From: Luteibacter flocculans
Lineage (GTDB): Bacteria; Pseudomonadota; Gammaproteobacteria; Xanthomonadales; Rhodanobacteraceae
Reading direction: 5' to 3'
Length of the DNA stretch: 64,000 bases
Assembly (NCBI RefSeq): GCF_023612255.1
Contig: NZ_CP063231.1
Location: 3,082,001 to 3,146,000 of the forward strand
Shown: positions 23,082-32,686 of the stretch, one piece after another
How the letters are laid out: the number at the start of each line of letters is the position of its first letter
How positions within the stretch are numbered: position 1 is the first letter of the stretch
Notes under the pieces: generated by a model
The model's input: the letters and a program-made list of their open reading frames with translations, nothing else
Told to the model about the DNA's origin: nothing
Databases searched by the model: none
Translations under genes and position numbers: made by a program

Positions 23082-24442
23082 CAGTTCACCTGAGTGACGT
23101 CGGCGAGACCGGCTTGAGCCTCTTCGAGGTTGACCGGCACATCGGTTTCCTGCTGCAGGAAGGCCGACAGTTTCGGATAGAGCGCGATGGCCTCGTCGGT
23201 GCGCGGATCGCTACCCTTCTGATAGGCGCCCACGGCGATGAGATCGCGCTGCTGGCGATACGCCGAATAGACCTGACGGAAACGCTGCGCGGAACGCATG
23301 TGCTCCTTCGTGACCACCGCGGGCATCACGCGGCTGATCGACGCCTCGACATCGATCGCCGGGTAATGACCCGCTTCAGCCATGTCGCGCGAAAGCACGA
23401 TATGGCCGTCGAGAATGGCGCGTGCGGAGTCGGCGATGGGATCGTGACGATAATCGTCGCCTTCGGTCAGCACGGTATAGAACGCGGTGATGGAACCGCG
23501 GCCCTCGGCATCGTTGCCCGCACGTTCGACCAGCGCCGGCAGCATCGCGAACACCGACGGCGGGTAACCCTTCGTGGCCGGCGGCTCGCCGATGGCGAGC
23601 GCGATCTCACGCTGTGCCTGGGCGTAACGCGTCAGGGAATCCATGAGCAACAGCACTCGCTTGCCCTGATCGCGGAAATGTTCGGCGACCGCCGTGGCCA
23701 CCTGCGCACCGCGCAGGCGCGACAACGGCGGCGCATCGGCGGGGGCAGCCACTACCACGGCACGGCGACGACCTTCCTCGCCCAGCGTGTGGTCGACGAA
23801 TTCCTTCACTTCTCGGCCGCGCTCGCCGATCAGACCGACGACTACCACGTCCGCATTGGTGAAGCGCGTCATCATGCCCATCAGCGTCGACTTACCGACG
23901 CCCGAGCCGGCGAACAGGCCGATGCGCTGACCGCGGCCAACGGTCAGCAGTGCGTTGATCGCGCGCACGCCGGTATCCAATGGCGTATCGATCGGCTGGC
24001 GCAGCATGGGATTGATCGGCTCGCGGCGCAGCGGCGTGCGCTCGCGCGCGAGCAACGGCCCCTGCCCATCCAGTGGCGCGCCATCGGAGCCGATCACGCG
24101 ACCGAGCAGCGAATCGCCGACCGGTACACCGGACACCGCAGCCACGGGTATGACGCGGGCATTGGGCAGCACACCATGCATCTCGCCCGTCGGCATGAGC
24201 AGCAGCCGGCCATCGGAGAAACCGACGACTTCCGTTTCCAATTGCTTGCCGTCAGCGCCCGCGACCATGCAGCGAGCGCCCACAGGCGCCTCGCAGCCCA
24301 CGGCTTCCAGCGTCAACCCGACCACGCGGCGCAACTTGCCTTCGGCCTGCAACGGGCGAACGTGCTCTGCGCTTGCGCGCTGTGCCGCCAACGTCTCGCG
24401 CCAGCGCGCATGCCGAGCGGCAACGTGTTGATCCCCGCTCAC
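23081..24442 (-). CDS. fliI: Flagellum-specific ATPase FliI
   Basis: A 453-residue ATPase related to F1-beta. Walker A GSGVGKST lies at residues 179-186, with [14 protein letters not shown] and the Walker [18 protein letters not shown] downstream. It energises and orders export through FlhAB/FliPQR with FliH and FliJ. It starts at GTG 24442, overlapping the fliH stop. Full-length, no anomalies. Confidence 0.96.
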   Translation of the reverse strand: MSGDQHVAARHARWRETLAAQRASAEHVRPLQAEGKLRRVVGLTLEAVGCEAPVGARCMVAGADGKQLETEVVGFSDGRLLLMPTGEMHGVLPNARVIPVAAVSGVPVGDSLLGRVIGSDGAPLDGQGPLLARERTPLRREPINPMLRQPIDTPLDTGVRAINALLTVGRGQRIGLFAGSGVGKSTLMGMMTRFTNADVVVVGLIGERGREVKEFVDHTLGEEGRRRAVVVAAPADAPPLSRLRGAQVATAVAEHFRDQGKRVLLLMDSLTRYAQAQREIALAIGEPPATKGYPPSVFAMLPALVERAGNDAEGRGSITAFYTVLTEGDDYRHDPIADSARAILDGHIVLSRDMAEAGHYPAIDVEASISRVMPAVVTKEHMRSAQRFRQVYSAYRQQRDLIAVGAYQKGSDPRTDEAIALYPKLSAFLQQETDVPVNLEEAQAGLADVTQVN

Positions 24443-25101
24443 GGTGATTCCGCGCCGTCGCCAGAATCGGCGGAAAACTGGCCTTGCAGGAGTCCGTCGA
24501 TCACGGCCGCAAGCCGGGTACGCACGCGCCCGTCGAGGCGCGAATGCTCGCTCTCCAGGCGCACGTCGCCGCGCTCCAGCGTCGCATCGTCCACGACCGT
24601 GCCTTCGTGATCCAGCGACGAACGATGTTCCCGCACGATGGCGGCGTCAGCCGGGTGCAAATGAATCTTCAAGTGATTCGACGCGGCCGGCAGGACGTCC
24701 ACGGCCTGCCGCACGACCTCGGTGATCGTCTCGGGACGCGTGGCGATCTCGAAACCCAACACGCGCTCGGCGATGACCGTCGCCAGCGCGACGAGGTCGC
24801 CCGCGACGTCGTCATCGAGATCTTTGAAAGGACGCTCCACCGCGGCGAACAAGGCATCGAGCCGGGCGACCTGCGCTTCCAGCTCGCGCTTGGCCATCGC
24901 CCTGCCCTCGCTGAGGCCGGCATGAAAGCCTTCCTCACGAGCCTGACGTTCGATCGCCTCGATCTCGGCGACCGTGGGCCGCTGCGGGCCTTCGTCGACC
25001 GCCTCTTCCGCTTCGCGAACATCGGGCGCGCCGACGACGGGAAGCTCCCAACGCTCGAAGTTGGCGACCCGCTCGCGGGTGAGGATGGAAGTCAGGCTCA
25101 T
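24439..25101 (-). CDS. fliH: Flagellar assembly protein FliH
   Basis: A 220-residue FliH: N-terminal region with an early Trp (ANFERWELP) that docks to FliN/FlhA, a central helical part ([20 protein letters not shown]) with the GxxxG-type spacing seen in FliH, and a C-terminal FliI-binding domain. It regulates the ATPase. The start overlaps the fliG stop (TGATG); the stop overlaps the fliI GTG. Confidence 0.93.
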   Translation of the reverse strand: MSLTSILTRERVANFERWELPVVGAPDVREAEEAVDEGPQRPTVAEIEAIERQAREEGFHAGLSEGRAMAKRELEAQVARLDALFAAVERPFKDLDDDVAGDLVALATVIAERVLGFEIATRPETITEVVRQAVDVLPAASNHLKIHLHPADAAIVREHRSSLDHEGTVVDDATLERGDVRLESEHSRLDGRVRTRLAAVIDGLLQGQFSADSGDGAESP

Positions 25102-26114
25102 CAGACGAATTCTTCGCCGCCGCCCGCCAGGTTGATCTGCCCGGCGTCAGCAAGACGCCGCGCGGTGGCGAGCACTTCCTTCTGTGCCGCGTCCACCTCG
25201 GAAAGGCGAACCGGGCCCTTGACCTCGAGGTCGTCGCGCAGCATGTCGGCGGCGCGCTTGGACATGTTGGCGAAAATCTTCTCGCGAATGGCGGTTTCGG
25301 CCCCCTTGAGGGCGGTGATGAGCCGAGCTGAGGGTACTTCGCGCAACAGAGTCTGCATGCTGCGATCGTCGAGTTCGGCCAGGTCGTCGAAGACGAACAT
25401 CAGCTCCTCGATGCGCTCGCCGAGGCCGGAGTCGATGCCGCGGATGGACGCCATCAGCTCGGCTTCGCGCGCCGTCTCCATCGCGTTGAGGATATCGGCC
25501 GCGGCTTTGAGGCCACCCACGTTTGCAGACTTGAGCTTGGTCGAATTGCCGGAGAACTGACGCTCCATGATTTCGTCGAGCTCGTTGAGCGCATGCGGCT
25601 GCACGCCGTCGAGCGTGGCGATACGCATGACCACGTCGCTGCGCGTACGGGCCGGCAGGTAGCCGATGACCTCGGCGGCCTGATCGGCCTCCAGGTGAGC
25701 CATGACCAGCGCGATGATCTGCGGATGTTCCTGGCCGATCATCTCGGCGATGGCGCGGCTCTCCATCCACTTGAGCGATTCGAGGCCCTTGCTGCTGCGG
25801 CCCAGGAGAATGCGATCGATCAGACCGCCCGCCTTGTTTTCACCCAGTGCATTGACGAGGATGCGGCGGATGTAATCCTCGGTACCCACACCGATCGACG
25901 TATGCTGACCCACGTCTTCCTGCAGCTTGGTCAACACATGGTCGACCTGCTCGCGGGTGACGTTCTTCAGTGCGGCCATGGCCGTACCGACGGCCTGCAC
26001 GTCGCGTGCGCCAAGGTGCTTCAGAATCGACGCTGCATCTTCCTCACCCAGCGTGAGGAGCAGGATCGCCGCCTTCTGTGCGCCCGTCAGGGCCTCTTTC
26101 TGCTCAGCTGCCAT
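25101..26114 (-). CDS. fliG: Flagellar motor switch protein FliG
   Basis: A 337-residue FliG with all three domains: N-terminal FliF-binding, the middle EHPQ motif at residues 129-132 (GQEHPQIIALVMAHL) and the C-terminal torque helix with alternating charges (MFVFDDLAELDDRSMQTLLR). It interacts with MotC and FliM. It overlaps fliF by 11 bases, indicating coupling. Length and motifs are normal. Confidence 0.96.
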   Translation of the reverse strand: MAAEQKEALTGAQKAAILLLTLGEEDAASILKHLGARDVQAVGTAMAALKNVTREQVDHVLTKLQEDVGQHTSIGVGTEDYIRRILVNALGENKAGGLIDRILLGRSSKGLESLKWMESRAIAEMIGQEHPQIIALVMAHLEADQAAEVIGYLPARTRSDVVMRIATLDGVQPHALNELDEIMERQFSGNSTKLKSANVGGLKAAADILNAMETAREAELMASIRGIDSGLGERIEELMFVFDDLAELDDRSMQTLLREVPSARLITALKGAETAIREKIFANMSKRAADMLRDDLEVKGPVRLSEVDAAQKEVLATARRLADAGQINLAGGGEEFV

Positions 26115-27810
26115 CGTCGGATACCCAGCTCTTCACGACTTGAGCCATCTGTTTCGGATTTTCGGCAGCCATGCGCTTGGCAAGGCCGACCTTTTGTTCG
26201 TAGGCGAGCAGCGCGGGGGAACCGAGCTGGGCCTGGGACGAGGTACTGACACGATCGGGCGTCATGTCGTCGTCATCGACCATGACCGACACCGTGGGCA
26301 TCGGCCCGGCGAGCGCGACGTTGTTCATGACCACCGGCGCCGGCTTCAGCAGCCCCTTCAGAATCGGACGCAGGACGAAGAAACCGACGATGAGCGCGAT
26401 CATGACACCAAGCCCCTGCTTGATCAGATCAAGCATGCCCGGCCGCTCCCAGAAGGGTGTGCTCTGCGGCGCATCTTCGGCGAGCGTGCCATGGAACGGT
26501 TCGTTGATGACGCTGACGCTGTCGCCGCGCGTGGCGCTGAAGCCGACCGCATTCTTGGTGAGCTCGGTAAGGCGGGCCAGTTCCTCGGTGGTAAACGGCA
26601 CGCTCTTCGTCTTGCCGTCCTTGTCGGGAACCTGCTTGTTGTCGACCACCACGGCCACCGACAGACGAGCGACCTTCCCCGCCGGATCGGTGACGTGGCT
26701 CACCGTGCGATCGAGTTCGTAGTTACGCGTGGCGCTTTGCGTCTGCTGCGTCGGCGATTGCGCGCCCTGCGTGCTGGCGGTCTGCGCGCCGGTCTTGCCA
26801 CCCGCAGCGGGATTCGCCGCCGTAGCGTTGGCACCCGTGTTCGGCGGCTGATTGCTCAGCGCGCCGGGCACACCGCCGTTGTTCGCCGCATCGGTGCGCG
26901 TATCGCTACTGGTCTGCTCGCTGCGCAGCGCAGGGTTGTCGTGGTTGAAGGTTTCGCTGGCCTTTTCGGTCTGCGAGAAATCCAGATCGGCGAACACCTG
27001 TGCGCGCACCTTGCCGGCGCCAACGAGCGGCGTGAGCAGGTCTTCGACGCGCTGCGTGTACGTCGCTTCGATGCGATTGGACAGGCGAAGGCGGCTGTCG
27101 CCGATCGCGGAAGCACTGTCCGGATCGCTGACAGTGAGCAGATTGCCCGCCTGGTCGATGACCGAGACCTGGCGCGTGTCCAGGTCGGGCACGCTGGCGG
27201 CCACGAGATGGACGATGGCGGCCACCTGGCCCTGGTCGAGCTGGCGACCGGGATACAGCGTGACGACGACCGAGGCGCTGGCCGGCTTGTTGTCGCGGAT
27301 GAAGGCCGACGGCTTGGGCAGCGCGAGATGGACGCGGGCGGCACGCACGGACTGCAGCCCGGCGATCGTGTTGGACAGATCGCTTTCGAGCATCGACTGG
27401 TAGCGCGAGCGCTCGGCCATGTCGCTCATGCCGAACGGCGAATCCGCCTGCGGCATGGCGCTGGCGGCGCTGCCCTGCGGCAGCCCTTGTCCTGCGAGCT
27501 TCAAGCGGATACCGGCGACATCGGCAGCGGGCACGAAGATGGAGCTGCCATCGGCGCTCAAGGTGTAAGGCGTATTCCCAGCCTGCAACGCCTGGGTGAC
27601 GGCGGCGGCGTCTTTCTGTTCGAGGCCACCGTAGAGCAGGCCGTAGTTCGGCGCACGCGACCACATGACCGCAGCGATGCCGATAGCCACGGCGGCAGCA
27701 ATGCCTGCCAGCAGGAGAATCTGTCGTACAGCGGGGGTCTGCGCGAGCGACTTCAACGAGTCCATGCGCGACGCATTGCTGTCCGTGGTGGCTACGCCGT
27801 TATCTGCCAT
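26104..27810 (-). CDS. fliF: Flagellar MS-ring protein FliF
   Basis: A 568-residue FliF with two transmembrane helices (about residues 29-49 and near 440), ring-building motifs in the periplasmic region (MLESDLSNTIAGLQSVRAAR, HLALPKPSAFIRDNKPASAS) and a C-terminal FliG-binding tail. An Ala/Thr/Gln-rich insert (about 320-370) lies in the variable beta-collar region. It nucleates basal-body assembly at the pole with FlhF. Confidence 0.95.
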   Translation of the reverse strand: MADNGVATTDSNASRMDSLKSLAQTPAVRQILLLAGIAAAVAIGIAAVMWSRAPNYGLLYGGLEQKDAAAVTQALQAGNTPYTLSADGSSIFVPAADVAGIRLKLAGQGLPQGSAASAMPQADSPFGMSDMAERSRYQSMLESDLSNTIAGLQSVRAARVHLALPKPSAFIRDNKPASASVVVTLYPGRQLDQGQVAAIVHLVAASVPDLDTRQVSVIDQAGNLLTVSDPDSASAIGDSRLRLSNRIEATYTQRVEDLLTPLVGAGKVRAQVFADLDFSQTEKASETFNHDNPALRSEQTSSDTRTDAANNGGVPGALSNQPPNTGANATAANPAAGGKTGAQTASTQGAQSPTQQTQSATRNYELDRTVSHVTDPAGKVARLSVAVVVDNKQVPDKDGKTKSVPFTTEELARLTELTKNAVGFSATRGDSVSVINEPFHGTLAEDAPQSTPFWERPGMLDLIKQGLGVMIALIVGFFVLRPILKGLLKPAPVVMNNVALAGPMPTVSVMVDDDDMTPDRVSTSSQAQLGSPALLAYEQKVGLAKRMAAENPKQMAQVVKSWVSDDGS

Positions 27811-27847
27811 GGTTCGACTCGAATCCTGTCATTGCGTGCATGTCGCG

Positions 27848-28177
27848 TCAGATCGACATGTTCATGATTTCTTTGTACGCATCGACCATCTTGTTGCGCA
27901 CCTCGGTCATGGCGCGGAACGAAAGATCGGCCTTCTGCCCCTGGATCATCACCTGCGCCAGATCGATGCCCGGATCGCCACGCTCGAAAGCCGCCGACAT
28001 CTTCGCGGCCTTGTCCTGCGTCTTCGCCACACCCTCGATCGACTGCTTGAGCAGATCGCCGAACTCCCCCTTGGCCGCCGGAGCCGCCTCGCCCACACCG
28101 CGCAGGGCGGGCATCTCGGTTTGCGCGCTGATGCGGCGCATCTGGAGCAGGAGGCTGTTGACGTCGATCGTGGTCAT
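27848..28177 (-). CDS. fliE: Flagellar MS-ring/rod adapter FliE
   Basis: A 109-residue FliE: N-terminal SLLLQMRRISAQ, C-terminal helices with QVMIQGQKADLSFRAMTEVR and NKMVDAYKEIMNM, which match the FliE signature. It joins the MS ring to the FlgB rod. The start at 28177 (MTTIDVNSLL) is used because it follows the sigma-54 site at 28217..28232 closely; longer frames would cross that promoter. First gene of fliEFGHIJK. Confidence 0.94.
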   Translation of the reverse strand: MTTIDVNSLLLQMRRISAQTEMPALRGVGEAAPAAKGEFGDLLKQSIEGVAKTQDKAAKMSAAFERGDPGIDLAQVMIQGQKADLSFRAMTEVRNKMVDAYKEIMNMSI

Positions 28178-28216
28178 GACGGTTTTCCAACGCGGGAACG
28201 GGTTTGCGACACCCGA

Positions 28217-28232
28217 TGCACGACCTGTGCCA
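28217..28232 (-). promoter_or_regulatory. Sigma-54 promoter of fliEFGHIJK
   Basis: The minus strand reads TGGCAC-AGGTC-GTGCA, with one change in the -12 element (G for T). It ends 12 bases from the fleQ stop, with a predicted start near 28205 and a leader of about 28 bases to fliE. Confidence 0.75.
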
Positions 28233-28244
28233 ACTCGTCGACGA

Positions 28245-29660
28245 TCAGCCGGCCTGCACCGTCTCGGACAAACCGTACTTGCGCAGCTTCTCCACCAGCG
28301 TGGTGCGCTGGACGCGAAGCAGCTTCGCTGCATGAGCCACCACGCCGTTCGCGGAGTTGAGCGCCTGGCGGATCAGCCCGATTTCGATACCGGCGAGGTG
28401 ATCCTTCAGATCCAGGCCACCCTGCGGCAGCACGGACGGATCGCCTTCGCTGGCGAACGAGAACGACTCGGTGACTTCCGGCTCCGCTTCCATCATCGCG
28501 ATGAGGGCGGCACCGGAGACTTCTTCCACCGGCAGCGCGCCGCGGTATTTTTCCGGCAGATCCGGCGCACGCACCTCGCCCTGCGGCATGAGGATGGCCA
28601 TGCGCTCGACCAGGTTGGACAGTTCGCGCACGTTGCCCGGCCAGCCGTAGCGGCAGAGTGCGCCCATGGCGCTGGGCGAGAAGCGGACGGACGACAGCCC
28701 GCGCTGCACGAGACGCTGGTTGAACTCGGAGATCAGGGCCGGCAGGTCTTCGAGGCGCTGACGCAGCGGCGGCATTTCCAGCGGGAACACACTGAGGCGG
28801 TAGAACAGGTCTTCACGGAAGCCGCCGCGCTCGATGGCGCTCTCGAGATCACGATGGGTCGCGGCGATGATGCGCACGTCGCAGCGCTGCGGACGATTGC
28901 CACCCACGCGCTCGAACACGCGTTCCTGCAGCACGCGAAGCAGCTTCACCTGCATGGGCAGGCTCATGTCGCCGATTTCGTCGAGGAACAGCGTGCCGCC
29001 CTCGGCCATCTCGAAGCGGCCCTTGCGGGTGCTGATCGCGCCGGTGAAGGCCCCCTTCTCGTGACCGAACAGCTCGCTTTCGAGCAGTTCGGCAGGAATC
29101 GCGCCACAGTTGATCGCGACGAACGGCTTGTCGCGGCGCGGCGAGCAGTCATGGATGGTGCGAGCGACCAGTTCCTTGCCGCTGCCGGATTCGCCGAGCA
29201 CCAGCACGCTCGAGTCGAACGGTGCGACCTGACGGATCAGGGCGTTCACGCGCTGCATCGGGCCAGACTGACCCACGAAGCGGCGGTTGGAATGCGCCGG
29301 CTCCATGCGCGACTGCAGCGTGCGCAGGGCTTCCGACAGGCGCTCGTAGCGCAACGGAATGTCAACCAGTTCCACGTTGTTGGTGCGGGTGTCGTCGGCG
29401 ATCAGCGCCGTGGCGAGCGGGGAGTCCGCGGCCACCAGCATCGGCAGGTTGCGTCCGCCGCGACCCAGAGCCGCGAGGTGGCTTTCCAACTCATTCTCGT
29501 CTTCGACATTGCCGACATAGACACCACGCCAGCCTTCGACACCCTCGACCGCCTGCGCACCGCGGGCCAGTACCGGGCGATAGCCCAGGAAGGCCAGCGC
29601 GGAGACGACATTGTCGGCACGGGAGCTGTCGGATTCGACGACGAGAAAGTGGGAAGACTT
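28245..29660 (-). CDS. fleQ: Sigma-54-dependent flagellar master regulator FleQ
   Basis: A 471-residue activator. An N-terminal FleQ receiver-like domain (SSHFLVVESDSSRADNVVSA) lacks the usual phosphorylation site; the AAA+ core has Walker A GESGSGKE (157-164) and the sigma-54 contact GAFTGA (204-209); a FIS-type helix-turn-helix (ANGVVAHAAKLLRVQRTTLV) closes the protein. The GTG at 29660 has AGG 8 bases upstream and begins at the first beta strand; an ATG at 29699 lacks a ribosome site. In Pseudomonas, FleQ activates class II flagellar genes and is bound by c-di-GMP and FleN (FlhG). Confidence 0.92.
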   Translation of the reverse strand, partial: KSSHFLVVESDSSRADNVVSALAFLGYRPVLARGAQAVEGVEGWRGVYVGNVEDENELESHLAALGRGGRNLPMLVAADSPLATALIADDTRTNNVELVDIPLRYERLSEALRTLQSRMEPAHSNRRFVGQSGPMQRVNALIRQVAPFDSSVLVLGESGSGKELVARTIHDCSPRRDKPFVAINCGAIPAELLESELFGHEKGAFTGAISTRKGRFEMAEGGTLFLDEIGDMSLPMQVKLLRVLQERVFERVGGNRPQRCDVRIIAATHRDLESAIERGGFREDLFYRLSVFPLEMPPLRQRLEDLPALISEFNQRLVQRGLSSVRFSPSAMGALCRYGWPGNVRELSNLVERMAILMPQGEVRAPDLPEKYRGALPVEEVSGAALIAMMEAEPEVTESFSFASEGDPSVLPQGGLDLKDHLAGIEIGLIRQALNSANGVVAHAAKLLRVQRTTLVEKLRKYGLSETVQAG

Positions 29661-29745
29661 CACGTGGATACCTCGCTTGGCGTGTGTTTCGAAGGTCATC
29701 GAGGAATTCGCGATGGAATCCCGTCGGCCTCGTTGCAAGGTATCA

Positions 29746-29761
29746 ATCAAGGAGCGTGCCA
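29746..29761 (-). promoter_or_regulatory. Sigma-54-like site upstream of fleQ
   Basis: The minus strand reads TGGCAC-GCTCC-TTGAT: the -24 element is perfect and the -12 has A for C. It lies about 85 bases before the fleQ GTG. If active, FleQ would influence its own expression through RpoN. Confidence 0.5.
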
Positions 29762-29918
29762 ACGCCGGAATTCCGACGCATGCCGGAGGAAATTGACGTG
29801 GCGGCGGGTTGCGGCGCGGCGTGGGCAAAGCCGGCAAGGAAGTGGCCGGACGCCGTCGGAGCGCGCTGAGCGTCAAGGATGACGACGCGTGTTCAAAATG
29901 TGACGCTGGGCGCCACGC

Positions 29919-29941
29919 GACGTTCCAACGTCACGTGACGT
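29919..29941. promoter_or_regulatory. Nested palindromes far upstream of fleQ
   Basis: GACGTTCCAACGTC (29919-29932) overlaps a perfect 14-base palindrome ACGTCACGTGACGT (29928-29941). Half-sites ATGTGAC and GTCACAT, resembling CRP/Clp/Vfr sites, lie on either side (around 29898 and 29947). It is a candidate operator in the 287-base region before fleQ; the bound protein is unknown. Confidence 0.5.
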
Positions 29942-29947
29942 AAAAGG

Positions 29948-30529
29948 TCACATGGGCTCGGAGGCGCCTTCCGCGGGCCGTCCGAGCGCCCTGGCCTCGG
30001 CGACCTGGCGCCGATGCTGGCGGAAAACGAGGCGTTCGATGCCGTCCCGGACCGCCTCGGAGAGCCCTTCGAAGCCCACGAAACCCTTCCCGTCCACCGG
30101 CCCGGGCAGGCGAAGGCCGGGCAACTCCAGAGGCAAAGCCCGGCATACGTCGAAATGGATCTTGAGCAGAACCGGCTCGCCCACCGGCGGCAGCGCCGCC
30201 CAGGACAGCACGGCACCCGCGGCATTGAAACGCAGGGGCACCCGCGGCGGCAGGCCGGACTGCGGAAGCAAGAGACGGTTCACGATCTCCATAAGGACGT
30301 TGAGCTTCGCATCGAGGCGAGCCACTTCCTGAGTCAGCGGGCTATCGTCCTCGACGCTGTCGCTGCGCCGGTCCATGAGTGCGGACACGGCGACGAGAAC
30401 GCTGGCATTTCGGTCGTTGATAAGCGCGAGGGCGGCCGCATCGGGCCGAGGACAGGCATCGCAGGTGGCGTGAAATGCCGCCTGCCAGGCGACCCGGTCC
30501 GAAAATGCGTTCCAGCCTTCGTCGCTCAT
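29948..30529 (-). CDS. Atypical PilZ-domain-like protein in the flagellar cluster
   Basis: A 193-residue protein. The middle has a heptad-like helix (LTQEVARLDAKLNVLMEIVN) followed by a beta-rich C-terminal part (VPLRFNAAGAVLSWAALPPV, with LLKIHFDVCRALPLELPGL). This layout resembles xanthomonad PilZ proteins with a central coiled coil, encoded beside fliS/fliD. The canonical c-di-GMP motifs RxxxR and D/NxSxxG are not evident, so it may not bind the nucleotide. The ATG at 30529 has GGAG 8 bases upstream; a GTG at 30538 abuts the ribosome site and is rejected. It ends a fliD-fliS-fliT run. Confidence 0.65.
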   Translation of the reverse strand: MSDEGWNAFSDRVAWQAAFHATCDACPRPDAAALALINDRNASVLVAVSALMDRRSDSVEDDSPLTQEVARLDAKLNVLMEIVNRLLLPQSGLPPRVPLRFNAAGAVLSWAALPPVGEPVLLKIHFDVCRALPLELPGLRLPGPVDGKGFVGFEGLSEAVRDGIERLVFRQHRRQVAEARALGRPAEGASEPM

Positions 30530-30556
30530 GCGTTTCACTCCTGCCGAAGCCGCCGC

Positions 30557-30850
30557 TTAGAACGAACTATACGCGGCCACCGCGCGGCGCACGCGGCGGG
30601 AAGTTTCCCAGGCCACCGCCGCTTCGTCGCGAGCGACCGAGACCAGATCCTTGATGAGGCCATCCAGCAGCATGATGGACTTCAAGGTTTCGAGCGTTTC
30701 CGGCGCGGGCCGCATGCTGCCCGCGCGCAATACGGGCTCGCGCTGTGCTTCGAGTTCGGTGAGATCGTCCCAGCGACTCTCGCTGGCCGCTGCGTGCATC
30801 GATTCGGTCAGGACCAGCGCCCGATCGAGATCGCACCAGACCTCGGTCAT
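30557..30850 (-). CDS. fliT: FliT-like flagellar chaperone
   Basis: A 97-residue all-helical protein (MTEVWCDLDRALVLTESMHA ... WDDLTELEAQREPVLR) coupled to fliS by an ATGA overlap. The W-D-x-L-x-x-L-E-x-x-R signature and position after fliS match FliT-type chaperones, which protect the FliD cap protein and can inhibit flagellar activators. Sequence similarity across this family is weak, so assignment is mainly by place and helical signature. Confidence 0.7.
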   Translation of the reverse strand: MTEVWCDLDRALVLTESMHAAASESRWDDLTELEAQREPVLRAGSMRPAPETLETLKSIMLLDGLIKDLVSVARDEAAVAWETSRRVRRAVAAYSSF

Positions 30851-31263
30851 GCCCCGGCTCCGGCCACCTGGCGTGCCTCGACAGGAATGGCCACCCAGCT
30901 CTGGCGGATCTGGCCGAGCAGACGGCTGACTTCGTCAAGCGCCTCGGGGTCGCTGTGCACGTTGGCTTCGAGCAAGCGGCGACTCATGTAGTCGTACAGC
31001 GCGTCGAGCTGATTCACCAGCGGCGTCTTCACCTCGGGATTCAACGCCGATTGCAGGCCACCGACAATTTCCAGTGCCTTCGAAATCGCTTCGCCCTTGC
31101 CCGCCACATTGCCCGTGGCGATGCAGCCGCGGGCGAAGCGCATGCGTTCCAGCGCGCCATCCATGAGCATGGTGATGAGCCCGTGCGGATCGGCGGTTTC
31201 GATGCCGCCCTGCGTACGGACCTGCTGGTAGGCGCCTGCGCCCTGGGAATATCCGAGTGCCAT
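30847..31263 (-). CDS. fliS: Flagellin export chaperone FliS
   Basis: A 138-residue FliS: YSQGAGAYQQVRTQGGIETA, then LITMLMDGALERMRFARGCI and LYDYMSRRLLEANVHSDPEA, the conserved four-helix bundle motifs. It binds the flagellin C-terminus to prevent polymerisation in the cytosol. The ATG at 31263 is selected because it begins the family N-terminus; it follows fliD by 20 bases. Confidence 0.94.
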   Translation of the reverse strand: MALGYSQGAGAYQQVRTQGGIETADPHGLITMLMDGALERMRFARGCIATGNVAGKGEAISKALEIVGGLQSALNPEVKTPLVNQLDALYDYMSRRLLEANVHSDPEALDEVSRLLGQIRQSWVAIPVEARQVAGAGA

Positions 31264-31283
31264 GTCTTGAGTCCTGGTTACCG

Positions 31284-32639
31284 CTACTTGTTCGCCGTCA
31301 GCGCGTCGAACTGCTGCTGGAGATAGCTGCTGGTGCCCGCCAGCTTGGTCATCATTGCGTCGAGCGCCGAGTACTGCTTGGTGAGGCGGGCGGCATAGTC
31401 GTCCATCTGCTGGTTGAAGGCAGTGGCCTGATCGTCCAGGTCCTTCGACTTCTGGTTCAGGTTGGCCGTGCGCTGAGTGAGGATGCCGGTGGTCGAGGTC
31501 CAACTGGTGATCAGCTTGTCCAGCTGCGGCGCGATCCCGTTATCGCCGCTGAGCAGGTTGCGGGTCTCCTTCGGATTCTGCGCAAGCACCTTGTTGAGCT
31601 GGTTGGTGTCGAGCTTGAGCGTACCGTCCACCTGAAACGAGACGCCAAGATTGCTGAGCGACGTCGGGCCGCTGGTGGTGCCGGTGGCCTGCGAACCGAG
31701 CAGCGAGGACACCTGGCTCTTGATGGAATTGACCGTGGCATCGCCGATCAGCGCGCCGACCTGGTTGTTGGTGGCGTCGTACTTGGTCAGCGTCTTATAG
31801 GTCGATATGAACGAGTTATAGGCGCTGACCAGCGAACCGAGCGCCGTGCTCACCGCCGTCGTGTCGTTGGCGATGGTGATGCTGCTGCTGCCGACCTTCG
31901 ACAGGGTGACGGTCACGCCATCGATCGCCTGGGTGACGACGTTGGACGAACTCGTTGCCGGCAGACCATCGATCGTGAACTGGGCGTCCTGCGCCGGGGT
32001 CGGCGTGGTACCTGTGGCCGGATCGAAATTGAACTGCGCGAGATTGCCGTCGCCGCCGCTGCTGGTCACCGTGAAGGCATTGGCCTTGCCGGTGGCCGCC
32101 GAGGTCAACACAAGATGCGCGCCATCCGTACCGGTGACGATGCTGGCGTTGACGCCAGGATTGTCCTTGGACTTGTTGATCGCGTCGCGGATGTTCTCGA
32201 GCGTGTTCGCGCCGGCTTCGATGTCCAGGCTCATCGACTTGCTGCCGATGGCGATGGTGAGGTTGCCCGTACCGACGGCGGTCTTGGAGTCCGTGAACGC
32301 GGCGGACGTGGTCTTTTGCGACGTGGCCAGCTTGCTGACGACGATGTTGTAATTGTTGGGCTGCGCGGTGTTGTCGGCGCTGGCCGAGAGGACCGTCGAA
32401 TCCTGGACCGAGGTGGTCTGCGTGGTGAACGCGGTGCCGTCCGTGAGGGACTTGATCGCGGTCTGCAGGCTGGTCAGCGACGAGGTGAAATTGCCCACCG
32501 CGGAAATCTGGGTGGTATTGGCCTGTTTATCGGCCGCGGCCTGCTTGTCCTGCGCACTACGCTTGTTCGCAACGAGACCGCTGACGATCGTGGCGACGTC
32601 GATGGAACTGGAACCGATGCTGACTGGATTGGTGGCCAT
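31284..32639 (-). CDS. fliD: Filament cap protein FliD
   Basis: A 451-residue hook-associated protein 2. N-terminal SIGSSIDVATIVSGLVANKR and C-terminal TQRTANLNQKSKDLDDQATA with YSALDAMMTKLAGTSSYLQQ form the coiled-coil leg domains; the middle is the variable head. It caps the growing filament and helps flagellin insert. AAGGAG precedes the ATG. It is transcribed from a sigma-54 site at 32725..32740, separate from flagellin. Confidence 0.94.
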   Translation of the reverse strand: MATNPVSIGSSSIDVATIVSGLVANKRSAQDKQAAADKQANTTQISAVGNFTSSLTSLQTAIKSLTDGTAFTTQTTSVQDSTVLSASADNTAQPNNYNIVVSKLATSQKTTSAAFTDSKTAVGTGNLTIAIGSKSMSLDIEAGANTLENIRDAINKSKDNPGVNASIVTGTDGAHLVLTSAATGKANAFTVTSSGGDGNLAQFNFDPATGTTPTPAQDAQFTIDGLPATSSSNVVTQAIDGVTVTLSKVGSSSITIANDTTAVSTALGSLVSAYNSFISTYKTLTKYDATNNQVGALIGDATVNSIKSQVSSLLGSQATGTTSGPTSLSNLGVSFQVDGTLKLDTNQLNKVLAQNPKETRNLLSGDNGIAPQLDKLITSWTSTTGILTQRTANLNQKSKDLDDQATAFNQQMDDYAARLTKQYSALDAMMTKLAGTSSYLQQQFDALTANK

Positions 32640-32686
32640 GAAGCTCTCCTTGAAGACGCCTCACTGCCCTGGGCGCCAATTTGTCG

